A stretch of DNA of 64,000 bases from contig NC_034014.1 of assembly GCF_000346465.2 (NCBI RefSeq), forward strand, positions 6,578,507 through 6,642,506. The letters are read 5' to 3'. Of the stretch, positions 14,698-27,560 are shown one piece after another. The DNA is from Prunus persica (taxonomy: Eukaryota > Streptophyta > Magnoliopsida > Rosales > Rosaceae). A model generated the notes under the pieces. It ran no database searches and was not told the DNA's origin. It worked only from the letters and a program-made list of their open reading frames with translations. Numbering within the stretch: the stretch's first letter is position 1; each line of letters starts with the position of its first letter. A program made the position numbers and the translations under genes.

Positions 14698-16346
14698 TCA
14701 TGCCGAAGTATTCGCTTGTTCCACAGCTGGTGCAGGTAAGATGGCCATTGCCTCACCGTCAATGACGATAGCACCATTCTTGAAGCATGCTGTCTTGAAT
14801 TTCACTCTGAACCACACATGCAAGCAAACACCCAGATAAGTTAGTCTCTATATAATTTGAGTCATGCACTGCAGAACAATTGCTTTGTCAAATAATAATT
14901 TAGCTTACAGGCATCTGTTCTTCTGTTCTCTTATATTAGTTGCTTCTACCTCGCCAACAATCTCTTCGCCAATATAGACGGGCAACCTGAAATGCAAGCT
15001 TTGGGAAACATATATAGCCCCAGGCTGAAAATACCATAACAATGTCAAGAAATTAGACATTTGGATCTCAACGGTTGCGACCCAAAAAAAAAAAAGAAAT
15101 CTGAACATAAATGTAGGAAAGGTTTCGCACTAAAGAGTCCAGGATAGGATGTTTTTCAACAATGTGATAGCTAAATTTTTTCATTATCAAGTAACTGTAT
15201 GTGGCTCTTGGATCATATATATTTCTGACTCAATTCCAACCTTACATACTTCTACAACAGAAATTCATACTCACCCAATTTGGTTCTTATTATAAGGCTT
15301 CCTCAAATTTTTTGTTTCTTTGTTTGTGATTATGAAAAGTAAGCTTGATTTAATTAATTTGTTTTCTTTCTCTTCTCCCATTAATGAGATTATAAAAAGT
15401 ACTGTAACATTCTGAATAACCAAAAAACAAGCCAAAAGTAAAAACATAAAGCATCAGACTTACAAAGTGAGAAGATATGATCTTGGGAAACAGGGCAGCA
15501 ACAAGCATCCCATGAACCAGTCGATCTTCAAATCCGGCATTTCGAGCGGACTCAGAATCGAAATGCAGAGGATTAGAGTCATGACTCACTTTGGAGTACT
15601 CTAAAACATCTTCACTTGTGAATATTCTAGATAGCTTCAATTTATCCCCAGTTCTAAGAAAACTAGCCGCCGCTGATGAAAAACCTCTCAAACAAGGTAC
15701 ATTGACTGAGAGTAAATTCCGGGTGAGCATAGTTGTAAAGGGTCCTCTAACGTTGTCCCTCAGATTACCAGCCAAACAAATTCTGTTGATTTCTTTTACC
15801 ACAATGTTGTTTTCCTCTCCATAAAAAATCCAAGTTTTGACATATCTACTTACACCTGTGACTTTAAGATAAAACATATATGAATATCAAATTACACTAT
15901 ACCAACAATTGGTGTGACAAAATTTTGTTTTCACATAAACTGCTTGGTGAAGTGGAAACCATCATATATTTTTTTTTGTGTTAGCATTATTCATAAGTCA
16001 CTTGTACGAGGAATTATTGCAAACAGTTGGCGAGCATCCAATAGGCATCAATTTAGACAAAACATAGATAAGCCTAGTGTAGTGAGCAGAGCAGTGATCC
16101 AAATGTTTGCAAGGACCCACCAGCCAGAACCCAAATAGATACAGATATGATTCACATGAAGGTGTAAAACATAGCACAGAAGGTTCATGGCAGATAATGA
16201 TTTGCTATATTGATAAAGCCAAACCAAAGTATTAAATGGGACAAGCTAGAATTTCAAACACAAGCACACAAATGCATGGATATCAAAAGTCACACATTCA
16301 TCGCTGAAGCTTACCTGATCTTGTTCAGCATACTAGTACTTTGCAT
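14698..16346 (-). CDS. mtHD: mitochondrial MaoC-like (3R)-hydroxyacyl-thioester dehydratase
   Basis: Hot-dog fold hydratase of mitochondrial fatty acid synthesis; dehydrates 3-hydroxyacyl-ACP, supporting lipoic acid supply. Exons on the minus strand: 16346-16315, 15746-15464, 15024-14909, 14806-14698 (540 nt, 179 aa). The second exon encodes the MaoC hydratase signature with catalytic Asp/His: SNPLHFDSESARNAGF then DRLVHGML. The third gives FRLPVYIGEEIVGEVE. The start is inferred: a 32-nt first exon (MQSTSMLNKI) joins in frame to RGPFTTMLTRNLLS, extending a presequence-like N-terminus by 16 residues over the internal ATG at 15730. Either ATG gives a mitochondrial-type leader. Matches Arabidopsis At5g60335. 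It lies tail-to-tail with tRNA ligase. Confidence 0.9.
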
Positions 16347-17337
16347 CTCTTAGCTCGGGTCTTGGTTTTTTGGAGCACAACGAAGGAGAGAGGGAGAGAG
16401 CGCGCAAACAAGCATATGGTTTTGTAGTTTCGGCGGGCTATTTGCTACTTTGACTTATCCCCACCAGTTTTAAAGTCCATTACTCATAGTCATACATACA
16501 ATTACGTGGTGTTAATAATTGATGTATTATTTTTTTTGGATCAAAAGTAGGAAGGGGACGGGATTTCTCACACACTGGTGTTTTGAGGTTTTGAATCTGA
16601 TACCACCAGTTTTAGGCCAAACATATTTTATGACCCCATTGACGTTACTAATTGATGTGTTAAAACATGAATGGATGAATCTAAGGTATAGTATTAATAA
16701 ATAAATTTATGTCTTACAACATCAATAGATTGATAATACAATGTGGCGCTGTGAGTATCACGCTAAAAAAAATTACTCTAGTTTATGTGTTAGGACTTCG
16801 GAGTCTTCTGACTCTGCTCTATTTTTCTTTTTCTTTTTCTTTTCATTATTAGCACCAAACTTCATATACCAAGATAAAAAGAATAAAAGAAAGTTTCGTT
16901 TAACCTTTAAATCATTTCTACATTTTCTGGCTGTTGATGATAATTCAAAGAACTGCTGACAAATTAGAGTTTTCACTTGAAGGGTTCATGAATCATGTAT
17001 GAAGATGTGTTGACTTGGAGCTCTCTCTACTAGTTTTAAGTAATTATATGCACGTCTTTGCAGAAACTCTAAAATGTATTGCACATAATTTTGACAGAGA
17101 CTTTTATTCATAAACTTTACTAATCAAACAATTGAATTTGACAACTCCGTCCAAAAAATAATTTACAACAATTGAATCAAATAACGGTCACAATACAACT
17201 TGAACGATACATTCATGGCACATCCAAAGGACAAATACAACACAGCAATTACAAAAGAAGCAACTCTAAAAACTTGTGCTTCTTTGTACCCTTATTGCGG
17301 ATGCTGATTGAAACACCGCCAATGCCAGTATTTTTCT
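16347..17337. other. intergenic spacer, promoter side of the dehydratase gene
   Basis: About 1 kb between two minus-strand genes. It contains the dehydratase promoter/5' UTR (GA-rich tract 16380-16400) and the 3' UTR of exonuclease V. AT-rich, no credible coding exon found. Confidence 0.6.
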
Positions 17338-18829
17338 CTAACTTGGTGGATCATTATGGTTACCATTTTTAGCAGGGCAGACAGAAGAATATTGACAGAA
17401 CCCGCATTTCCATCGCTCTTCCTCAGGAGTGTAACTGGCTTCTCGCTCTCCTAGCCAGAACTCAAGACAACCCTGAATTTGATTCTTGACCCAATCAGAG
17501 TCATATGCAAACTCATCTTCACCAAGTAATGAATGATCTTTCTGAAACTCATATCTGACCAAAAACAGTCGTATCAGTGTCTTTCCAAAAGATGTTGTCA
17601 CCAAGTATGTCCACATGAACAAAAAATCGGTAAACTCATGCATCACAACTAATGTCTATCGTTCAAGTTCAGCTTGCTCCTCACTTTTTGAAACTTGATG
17701 CTAAGTTAACATAAAGTACATAAAAGGGGTGTGAGATAAGATTTGGATGTAACCTCTTGCAAATCATTATTTAAAATTAAAATTAAAATTAAATAAAAAC
17801 CGGTGTCCACTGGATTACAACAACTTAAGATGGACAAAGCTAGAGACCAGATGATTAGGATAATCAAATGGACTGGCTACCTTTCATTTCTAATGTGTGC
17901 TCAACTAGTATGCACCACATGAATCTTTTGTGGTAAACATATTCATCCACAGGAATTGGGACTTCAATAATATTATTTATAAGAAACTAAACATGAAAAC
18001 AAACATGGAAACCTCTGGCATAAATTTTAGTTTCTCACCTCAATAACAGCTGGTCATGAGCAGGGGAGAGCATGCCACATGTGTTTCTATAGTATCTCAC
18101 TACATCATCAAGGGTCTGCACAACCAAGAGAAATTTTTACAAAAGCTATAGAAACATGCGTTTGAAGTGGTAATTATCTGAAAACTCTATGTTAGCTACC
18201 ATTTTATTTTTATGAACTGATCCATGTCATTTGGTTACTGGACAAACCATCAATAACAAGTGAAGACCCTTACTAAAAAGATGCTGCTCTTTGCCGAGGA
18301 AGCATCTTTCTATTAAGTGATCGGTTTAAGAAGTATGTATCTAATAATTCAAGTGGAGAGAATCTTTACCTCTGCAGGGAACCCTGAGTTAGCAGTCATC
18401 TCTCTGATTTCATCAGATAAGATATGATGAGGATTTAAGGAAAAGAAATCAAAAAACTTGTTGGATGGGAATTTATCAGCAACTAAATCGTCCCACATAT
18501 ACTTGTAGCACATTAATTGAAGCCTGCCAAAACAAATGTTCAGAGTGACTTCATTTTTGGAGCATTTCTCATCAATGGCAATGAAACATAAACCAACAAA
18601 AGAGCATACCTTCCATTTCTTCGTTGTGGTTCAGCAGGAAGTGTATCTTTCACACGAGTCTTTGTGTCAACTAATAATGGGTTTCTGATGGTTTCTGTTA
18701 CAGGCATTCGAATCTCATCAACCACTCCCACCATCCATACCCCTTCTGCAAAACCTATTCTGATGTGATAAGAAAGTATAGCGAATCACTGACAGAAAGG
18801 AGGTTAGAAAGATCAACTCTCCAATTTCT

Positions 18830-18871
<42 letters not shown>

Positions 18872-20877
18872 TGAAAGTCTAAAGTACAAGAACATACCTG
18901 CCACTCCGACATACCAATATATAAATGTTATCAATTTGAGAGAAGCATGAAGCATATTTCAAAGGAGTAAGTCTCAACTTACTATAGGTAAGACGATACA
19001 ATTCTAAATCTTTTCTCTATCTATCATGTGTACATATTATGGATCATTGCCATCATGCTACATGACAAGATTTACACTAACTTAAAGGCACTACAATCTT
19101 TACAATCCAGTGCTCATATTAACCTTTAACCCATAAGAAAACTGCTAAGCAAGGATCAGAGCTGCAAGCTTGATCCGTGTCATTCCTTATATTTGAGAGA
19201 ACTACTATATCCCCTACAACAAGAATGGGCCATCCTGATATGATGACCCAATAATATCAAATTAACACAAATGCTAAAGATAAATTAATTTTCACAAGTT
19301 CACAACAAAGATAAATTTATAAACAGAAAGATAAACCTTTGACCTCGCATGGGTAAAACCTTTATAATAACCCATTGATTGTCGATCTGGACGTTAAAAG
19401 AAACCTAAATAGTGTATCAGGAATCAAAGATGGAATCAGAGACAAGAGATGGTTTAACTTACAGTGGCAGCTCACGCGTCAATCCTTCAGATAATAATTG
19501 ATTTACTCCAGTTATAAAATTCAGAAGCTTCAGAGCCCATCTATCTTCTATTGATTCGATACGAACTTTAACTTTTTTTACAACCTGTACAAAAATATAA
19601 TCAGATCGTAAGAGTGCATAGAAAACATGGAGGTAAGAATAAGAACTTCCAAAAGCCAAATAAATTTCCCTACAACAACAGAAAGGTATGGAAGAGTGCT
19701 TTGTACTTTGGCAAAAAAATTTAAACAGGTAACATTCATGCAGTACAAAACCAGAAATACTACAAAAGTAGAAAAGTCAGTCTCTAATGCGTACCTCTTC
19801 CTCAAGTTTTGCATGGCGAGCACTGCCTTTTTTCATAGCCTTGCTGACTTTTCGCTTGCCAACGAGTAAAACAAACTCCATTTGTTTTTCACACCATTCC
19901 TGTTGTTAACATGAAATAGAATAGATCTAAGACAAATATCTTTTGAAATCCTTAATTGGATGACCAAAAAAAAAGTAGTCATAACCTCTCGCAAAATAAT
20001 AGCAGTGTTCAAATTATTGAGGTTGTTTATCCACAGTTACTGCTAAATTATGCTGCATTGGCTATACTATATATGGAAAACACCACAATACATGGAAAAT
20101 GAAAGCATTCCCACACTCACACCAGGGAGATACAGATGCTCAATGGGAGTCCGGCTCACACATTTACCCAACCAATACAAGATTTCAAATTGGGAATAAT
20201 AAGATGTCCTTCTGATCAAATTTTGCTATTAGATTTCCAACATACACATTGATGTGGCACTAAGAAAACTAACAAATTTAAATCATTCTATTGCACATAA
20301 ATCTTTGTCATTGCAATATATAATTCAAAAACCAATCTTCTCAAACATTCAGCGTAACCATCCAAACGCATTTCCTAAAATCCCATATGATCCACAATCA
20401 GACAGCAATAAAGCCTCAAAATTTACAAACACAAATCCAAACCCATTTGCAAAAACTTCGAAAAAAGAGTCTGGAAGCCAAGAAATTCTATACCGTGGCA
20501 GTAATATCAGTTACAGACAAGCCCTTCTTCCTAAACCTGTGCAAAAACGAGTCAGCCATCCGAGTCTTCTTCTGGGCACTCTTCAAACCACCCGAATCCT
20601 CAATATCTGGTTCGGAGCAACCCGATAACCTCCTCTTGGATAAAGCAGAGATCGACTTAATAGACCTGACGTTGCTGCGGAACGAAAATGTTGAGCAGCG
20701 AATTGCAGGGATTGCAGAGAAGGAAGCGCGGGCGGAGACCAAAGCAGCTTCGAGCAGAGCCATCTCTTCCTCGCTCACAATCTCAATTGGGATTTCGGGC
20801 ACGATATCGTTCTTGTTGTCGTCGATGTTGCGGTTGAAGGGCGAGTCAGAGAGTGACTCGGATGGTGACTCGGTCAT
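17338..20877 (-). CDS. EXO5: exonuclease V (EXO5-like), predicted organellar, Fe-S
   Basis: Single-strand DNA exonuclease of the PD-(D/E)XK/Dem1 family; the Arabidopsis protein (At5g60370) is annotated chloroplastic. Exons on the minus strand: 20877-20494, 19899-19795, 19584-19463, 18759-18610, 18523-18370, 18115-18039, 17554-17338 (1209 nt, 402 aa). Visible: EWCEKQ after the first intron (first Fe-S cysteine), nuclease core VVDEIRM and [14 protein letters not shown] (D...D-x-K type), QLMCYKY motif, and a C-terminal cysteine cluster [11 protein letters not shown] closing the 4Fe-4S site. The start could also be the in-frame ATG at 20931, 18 codons upstream; I chose MTESPS by recollection of the family start. 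It shares a divergent promoter region with the cupin gene. Confidence 0.92.
18831..18864. repeat. (GA)n microsatellite
   Basis: A run of AGAG dinucleotides inside the EXO5 intron between the exons starting at 18759 and ending at 19463. Confidence 0.9.
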
Positions 20878-20931
20878 TTTGGGCGAGTCTGTGGAAAAGT
20901 GACCGTTAGGAGCGCCACGCTTATAGGGCAA

Positions 20932-21859
20932 GTTATGATGGTTGCTTTTTTTTCAATTGTCCGAATGGAGATCTCTGTACGCTACGCCTCCGCGACAAGA
21001 TATTAAGACCATATCAACGTGCTAACCGCTGTATGTAATATTTCCCAAAGTTGCTTGTTGAGAGAAATCATCATGTTCATGTGACGACGAGAGATACATA
21101 AATATGGTTCGTAATGTAATGCAAGAGCATCTAAGGGTATAGACAAACGAAGTAGGCAAAAGATGCTGCTGTGGTGCTGAAGCGTGGTCATCCCTCCAAA
21201 ACTGTAAAATTGAAGTAAAAATAATGATATGCCAGGCTCACGAAACTTTGTTCCTTACCATTAATGCCTAAAAAATCATCATTTAGCTTCTAGCAACAAA
21301 TCAGAAAACAAGGGTTTGAAGTTTCTTCAGCATTGATTACATTGATAGATCAATAACATAGCATAAGGCTCAAGGCTGAATGATCTGTTGATGATATACA
21401 TTTGTTCATGTAACAGCTTGTGACAATAAAAAAACCAAAAAAAAAAAAACAAAGGCTAATGGAAAGAGCTCTGTTCAGACATGTGGTCTTTAGACATAGT
21501 AAACACCAGAAAATTACTGCGAGTTTAAAAACTAGAAACAAACAAAAGTCTGATTATTTCTGAAGAGAACGAGTAGAAGGGTAGGTTTGGTTTGGTTTGA
21601 GATATTCATGCCGATGAATCTGTCCCTGTCTTACAAAGTGTTCGAATATTTCTCTTCAAATCCCAACTGTGTCTAAACCAAAACCCGCCAGCAAACCCCC
21701 CAAACTCTGCATGGAGGACACGTGTCTCCCTCAACTCTCTCCCTCTCCTCTTCATAAATTCCCCCACCACTTCACCCAGAAGCTTCATACAGTGGAAACT
21801 AGCTAGCAAAAACAACTGATCAGATCATCAGAGAGCAAAAGCAAAAAAAAAAAGAAAAA
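20932..21859. other. divergent intergenic promoter region (EXO5 / cupin)
   Basis: About 0.9 kb without a supportable exon. The right end is the cupin promoter (G-box at 21717, TATA-like TCATAAATT near 21753, leader rich in A at 21840-21858). The left end is the EXO5 promoter. Confidence 0.6.
21709..21726 (+). promoter_or_regulatory. ABRE/G-box palindrome next to an RY-like core
   Basis: A 10-bp palindrome GACACGTGTC (21717-21726) is immediately preceded by TGCATGG (21709-21715), resembling the RY core. Both lie ~135 bp upstream of the vicilin-like ATG and ~30 bp before a TATA-like TCATAAATT. Paired ABRE and RY elements are typical of ABI3/bZIP-driven seed storage promoters; the role here is inferred. 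Confidence 0.55.
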
Positions 21860-23906
21860 ATGGGAAACAGAGTTCTGGGCTTTGGGGTTCTTCTGCTTGT
21901 GATGTGGTATGGAGTTTCAGTGGCTGTGGGGTACACTGGAGACCCAGATGAAGATTGGAGGAGAAAGAAGGAAGAGAGAGAAGGGAGGCCAGGAAGTGGT
22001 GACATGAGGAGGCCAGAGTATGAGAAACCAGAATCAGAAAAAGAAGATTGGTATTTGCTGCCACAGTCAAGGCAAGTGGTGAAAACTGAAGCAGGGGAGA
22101 TGAGTGTTGTGATGAGGGTGGGAGGGAGAGTTGTTGATAAGCCAATGCATATTGGGTTTATTACAATGGAGCCCAAGTCCCTCTTCATCCCTCAGTATCT
22201 TGACTCAAACCTCGTCCTCTTTGTCCGCAGAGGTAATATTTTATTTGCTTAATTTTGCTTTGCTCTGTTGGTTTCTTCTTAATTTGGTTTTACTTCTTTC
22301 TTGGATTAAAATTGAATTGAATTCAATGCCTGCAAGTATGCAAAGTGGCAGATTCTTCATGAGATTATGAGCTGAATAATTATAATTTGTTGCAGGGGAA
22401 GCAAAGGTGGGTTTGATTTACAGAGATGAACTGGGGGAGAGGAGATTGAAGTCTGGGGATGTTTATAGAATTCCAGCTGGTTCTCCATTTTACTTGGTGA
22501 ATACAGGGGAAGGACAGAGGCTTCATATCATCTGCAGCCTTGACACATCTGAGAGCTTGGGGCTTGGTTCTGTGCAGGCAAAATAAATTTCATTTCTTAA
22601 TCATCATAAAATTTTCTGAATTAATGAGGTTTATAGCACTTAAAATTCTAAATCTCTATAACCCTATTTTGATTTTTGAATTTTTTTTTTTTTTTGGGGT
22701 AAATAATGCAGTCTTTCTTCATTGGTGGAGGAAGCAATCCACAATCTGTACTTGCTGGATTTGACCATGACATACTTACAAATGCCTTCAATGTAAGCAT
22801 CCAAACTTAATTGTACTTAATTAAGTGTTAATTAAGTGATTTATGATTAAACATCATCATGTGTTTTAAATATGATCAGAAATGTGGCCCTCTTAGAATC
22901 AGAATGCCTACAAAACTTCATGGCACAATATTTGCAGGTATCATCATCAGAACTAATGGAGGTGTTAACAAGTCAGCAAAAGGGTCCAATTGTGTATTTG
23001 AGTGATTCTCATTCACCAAACCTCTGGGCAAAATTCCTCCAGCTGAAAGAGCAAGACAGGCTCCAAGAAATGAAGAAAATGGTTGATTTCCAACAAGAAC
23101 CTGATCATCATCAAGACCAAACACAAACATGGTCATGGAGGAAGCTCTTGAACTCGGTGTTTGGAGCCGGTTCAGATGACAACAAGAAGAGGGCAGAGGA
23201 CTATGACAAGGGAAAAGGAAAAGCACCAGACTCTTACAACCTCTACGATCGAAAACCCGACTTCCGAAACAACTACGGATGGAGCATGGAGCTTGACGAA
23301 TCGGATTATGCGCCATTGAAGGACTCCGGCGTAGGTGTCTACCTTGTCAACCTCACCGCAGGGGCTATGATGGCGCCGCATGTGAACCCGACAGCAACAG
23401 AGTACGGCATTGTGTTGAGAGGCTCTGGGACAATACAGATTGTGTTCCCAAATGGGACATCGGCAATGAACACCAATGTACAAGACGGTGATGTGTTTTG
23501 GGTGCCGAGGTACTTCCCATTCTGTCAAATTGCATCAAGAAGCGGGCCGCTTGAGTTCTTTGGATTCACAACCTCGGCAAGGAAGAACAGGCCTCAGTTT
23601 TTGGCTGGTGCTAGCTCTGTTCTTCAGACAATCAGAGGACCTGAGCTTGCAGCTGCTTTCGGTGTGAGTGAGGATCGGTTGAGAAAGTTTATTGATGCTC
23701 AGCGCGAGGCGGTGATATTGCCTTCGGCACAAGCAGCACCGCCATACAAAGAGGACAGGCAGCAACCAAGGGAGGAAGATGAGAAGAAGCAGCCAAGGGA
23801 GGAAGATGAGAGGAAGCAACCAAAGGGGGATGACAGGGGGACATTTGAGAGGGTGCCAGAAGTGATCAAGAGTTTTGGAACTGACATGGTTATGGGTTTT
23901 GATTAA
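21860..23906 (+). CDS. vicilin-like bicupin, seed storage type (At2g28490-like)
   Basis: 7S-globulin-like double cupin, probably secreted to protein storage vacuoles. Exons 21860-22232, 22396-22577, 22712-22792, 22938-23906 (1605 nt, 534 aa). N-terminal signal peptide: hydrophobic LGFGVLLLVMWYGVSVAV (residues ~6-23), then a charged Glu/Arg stretch (~30-70). Cupin 1 covers ~75-240 (VVDKPMHIGF, FIPQYLDSNL, YRIPAGSPFYL); cupin 2 covers ~350-490 (YLVNLTAGAMMAPHVNPTAT, VFWVPRYFPF). The C-terminus has Lys/Glu repeats around QPREEDE (23757-23835). The second intron uses a GC donor (CAG|GCAAAA at 22578), which keeps VQSFFIGGG, the form expected from homologues. Very close to the Arabidopsis At2g28490 family, unlike nearby genes that match At1g079/At5g603. 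Confidence 0.92.
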
Positions 23907-25219
23907 GGGTCATGGTGGAGGTGAACAAGAGTTTGGTGGTGTTGGTTTTTTTTATATCAGAGCTATTTTAGGAGCTTTTGTTTATGTGTTTAGTTTTTTT
24001 TTTTTTTGGTAGTTGAATTTCTGGTTCTGTATCTGTTCCTGGGTTTGTGAATGAGTTGCTTGTGAATAAGAAATCTACTACTTTACGTTTCTACTTGGTG
24101 CTTTGTGATGAATCTATGAATTTCCAATTATATTGACATACGTATTTAGCTATGGCAGTGTTTGGAACCCCTAACCAAGGACGAAGTCCAACAAGAAGAA
24201 GTAAGCAAATCACTTTCAATCTAACAAAAACTCACATCAAAAGCAACGATATATGAACCATTGGTGCAGACATCTGAAGCCTATCCCACATAATAACTTT
24301 CCCTCTTTACATACTCTATTAAATTTGGTTTCTTGGATAGAATCTGTTTAGAACAAGAAAATGCCAGAGTTGAGGCACTTTGATGGCTTAACTGAGGGCT
24401 TTGTTAAAAGGGAAAAAAGTAAGCTTCTGCTGCGTCTAGTATTTGCAATTTCAATGGTGCGTTACTTTCTCAAATGTAGAGAAAGCCATAACAATGAGAC
24501 TTGAATGAGATGTTCAAAAGGGATGGAAGCAAATTCAGCTTAAAGGACGTTGGTTAGCATGCTATTTTTATTTATTTATTCAGTTTTCTTAAATTGATCT
24601 TACTACCTTTTTTTTTTCAAAAAAAATTAGATAAGTCTATATTTAGATTAATCACGGCTCCGCACCCACGACTCATTGACCCTTTCTTTGGTCAAAATTC
24701 CTCCTTTTTCTGTTTGGTTTGACTCGGTTCAGTTTTTATGCTCACCCCTACCCACGAACAGCTCTGAAGTTGGTGTGTGCACGACAAAGGAAAAAATGCA
24801 AGCATCCGTCACATGAATCGGCCCCACAATTCGTGCAACGGTCCAGTTAAATTAAGACTCACATCGGGAATCGACTGTCCCAGTGCACATGTAGGTTATG
24901 CTAGTTGGCCAATCAATGAGTTTGTTCCTTTACTCCCAAATTTAAATCTCCCTCCTTTAAATTAAATTAATTTAGTCTAATTTAGATTATATATTATTTT
25001 TTAAAAAAATTAAGGTTAATTTGGTAATCACATAACTTTTTATCATCACCTCCTTCATCGTTATTGTCAATGTGGCATGTGCTTGTTTTTATTTTTGGTG
25101 GCCTTTTTGCCTTGTTTTTTCTCGCTTTGAGAACTAGCACCCGTCTCTAGGTATTTGGAGTGCCTTCGTTCTTACCCTTCAATCTAATTTCCCGGAAATT
25201 TGTAATTTTCGCAGCAGCG
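23907..25219. other. intergenic spacer, cupin 3' UTR to PDIL5-1 promoter
   Basis: Holds the cupin 3' UTR (to ~24.1 kb) and the PDIL5-1 upstream region. No coding exon or recognisable repeat found; 24957-25020 is strongly AT-rich. Confidence 0.6.
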
Positions 25220-27560
25220 ATGAAAACCCACTCTGCTTCTCTAATTTTAATGTCAGCTCTTCTCTTTCTTCTTCTAAGTCTAACAATTCATACCGGAGCC
25301 GAGGTTATAACCCTAACCGCTGACACCTTCTCCGATAAGGTAACAACTCCAAAACCCTTTTCAAATTCTTCATTTTTTTACATTCCAAATCCCAGATTCA
25401 ATATATGAAATAAGCTTATGAGTTATTGCTGTGCTTTTATTGTTCCAGATGTGTTTCAATTCTGTGCCCAATTCCTGGCAGATTGGGTAGGACTTGATGC
25501 AGATCACATTTTTCATTTCCTACACACAAACACATGTTGCTGGGGTTCCTAACCCTAACCCAGCTCACCAATCCCTGGTGGTCTTATTAATCCTAATGCC
25601 TAAATTAGTTTTGCTCTTTGAGTGAATTTTGTTTTAATTTTAGTATGGATGCTCTGCATGAATGACGATTTTATACACCGAAATCAAACTGGTAATGAAA
25701 AATGTTATGAGTTGGGTTTGATAAGAAATGTAGGATTCCAGGGGGGGGACAAAACGTTGAGTTAGTAGGAAGTAATCTCAAGCTAGCTAATTATGATTTA
25801 TGGCCTTGCTGATTGTTTATGTCCATATGTGTTTTCTTAGGTGAAGGAGAAAGATACTGCATGGTTTGTGAAATTTTGTGTACCATGGTGTAAACATTGG
25901 TAAGTTTTCCCAGCTGTGCTAAGTCTATGATTATGAGATTATTAAGATTGATATTCTTACTAGTAATAACAACATTTGTTTTCAGTAAGAATTTAGGGTC
26001 GTTGTGGGAGGACCTTGGGAAGGTAATTGAAGGCGAAGATGAAATAGAGATTGGGGAAGTTGATTGCAGCACAAGTAAACCAGTATGTTCAAAAGTTGAC
26101 ATTCATTCATATCCTACGTTTAAGCTATTCTATGATGGAGAAGAAGTTGCAAAATATCAGGGTAGGATTCAAATTTCATTTCTATTAGATCAGTTGCGTT
26201 TTAATCCATTGTCATCTATGCGCGCGGCCCCCCTTCCCCCCAAATAATGCCTTACATTTGATCTGAATCTCAAAACTTAGCCTTATTGTTATACTATCAC
26301 TTTATAATTTGATCAAATGTGCCTTTTAAATTTCTATGAAATTCCTATTGAAGAGGGCTTTGCCAAATAGTAAATAGATTTCAATCATTTTATTTTGATA
26401 CAGATTCATTTGGGAAAGCGTTATAATTTATTTTGGGCATCTTAGTTGACCACCGGATCAGCTATTCTGTAGTTTCATGCCATTTTCAGCAACTTGGCAA
26501 CTTATATTATTAGAGTCTGGACAGTTGCAGTGTCCTAAGTTTATAAACAACATTGAAAATTCATCACAACACAAATAAGAAGACCTAACATTTGGTAGCA
26601 TCAGATATTGAAAGAGGCAATACAGTATCATCTTGGAAAAGTAATCTTTATTGCAGTTAATTTACCTTTGTATGCCGCAATGATGAAAGAGATGTGTGCA
26701 TGGTTCTATATTTTATTTTTTCCTTTTTTAGGGTGGAGGAGGGAATGTGAGATGGAAATTTCTAGAATGTTTAAGGGGTGCTGTGTTTAGTGTGTACCTG
26801 TGAAAGATTGGCTGCCTTGGTATGGCAGTGATAATGATGATATTTGTTGTGGTGAAAGATCCTTGGCTTAGTTAGTATGTACATGTGTAATAATGGCCGC
26901 CTTATTTAGTATGTTTATGGTGACATCAGTTCTGTTAACTGTTAGATTGGTAGCCATGGTTAAAAAACACAATGACTATAATTTCTGTGTGATGTATGAT
27001 ACCCCAGATTATAGCCAATTACTTGGGTTCCATAAGAAATATATGTAATGGCAAAATCTTTGACGAGGGAAATTATTTTCGTATTTGTCTGTTATAATCA
27101 GTGTTGATACCTCAGGTTACAGTCAACTACTCAGGTCCCACAATCAAATATAGGTAATTGAAAAATCTGTGGGTGAGGGAAATGATTTTTTAGGTCTTTT
27201 TAAATTTGATCTTTCGGGCCACTATTGCATGTTTCTGTGTCTGTGTACATGTGTGTATTTGGCTTGGCCATTCAAGCCATCCCTTAAGATTTGAAGTAGG
27301 TTTGTTCTGTTACCAATCCAAATAACTGTTTCATCTGCCTTGTGCATTATTTGTAGACTTGAGTCAAGTGCAGCCTGCAGGCACTCAAGGCTAATTGTTT
27401 CAAAAACTTATTAGACTTTATCTGGTGTAGTATCTGACGTAGTTGTTTCTTGTGCAAATGGTCAGGGCCGAGGGATGTTGAATCACTTAAGACTTTTGTC
27501 TTAGAAGAAGCTGAAAAGGCAGCTACAAAGTCACAGCTTGACAGTGATAAAGAATTGTGA
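25220..27560 (+). CDS. PDIL5-1: protein disulfide isomerase-like 5-1
   Basis: Small single-thioredoxin-domain PDI of the secretory pathway. Exons 25220-25339, 25841-25899, 25986-26161, 27466-27560 (450 nt, 149 aa), the usual length for this class. The signal peptide is residues 1-~28 (LILMSALLFLLLSLTI core). The redox motif is C-K-H-C in VPWCKHCKNL, with the second Cys codon split by the intron at 25899/25986. The cis-proline region is IHSYPTFKLFYDGEEV. The C-terminus LDSDKEL looks like a KDEL-type ER-retention signal. Orthologous to Arabidopsis At1g07960, which lies beside the At1g07920-40 EF1A cluster, matching the order here. Confidence 0.95.
26998..27202. repeat. imperfect ~110-bp tandem duplication in PDIL5-1 intron 3
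   Basis: GATACCCCAGATTATAGCC... from 26998 is repeated in diverged form from 27108 (GATACCTCAGGTTACAGTC), both ending near GAGGGAAATNATTTT. No function suggested. Confidence 0.6.
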
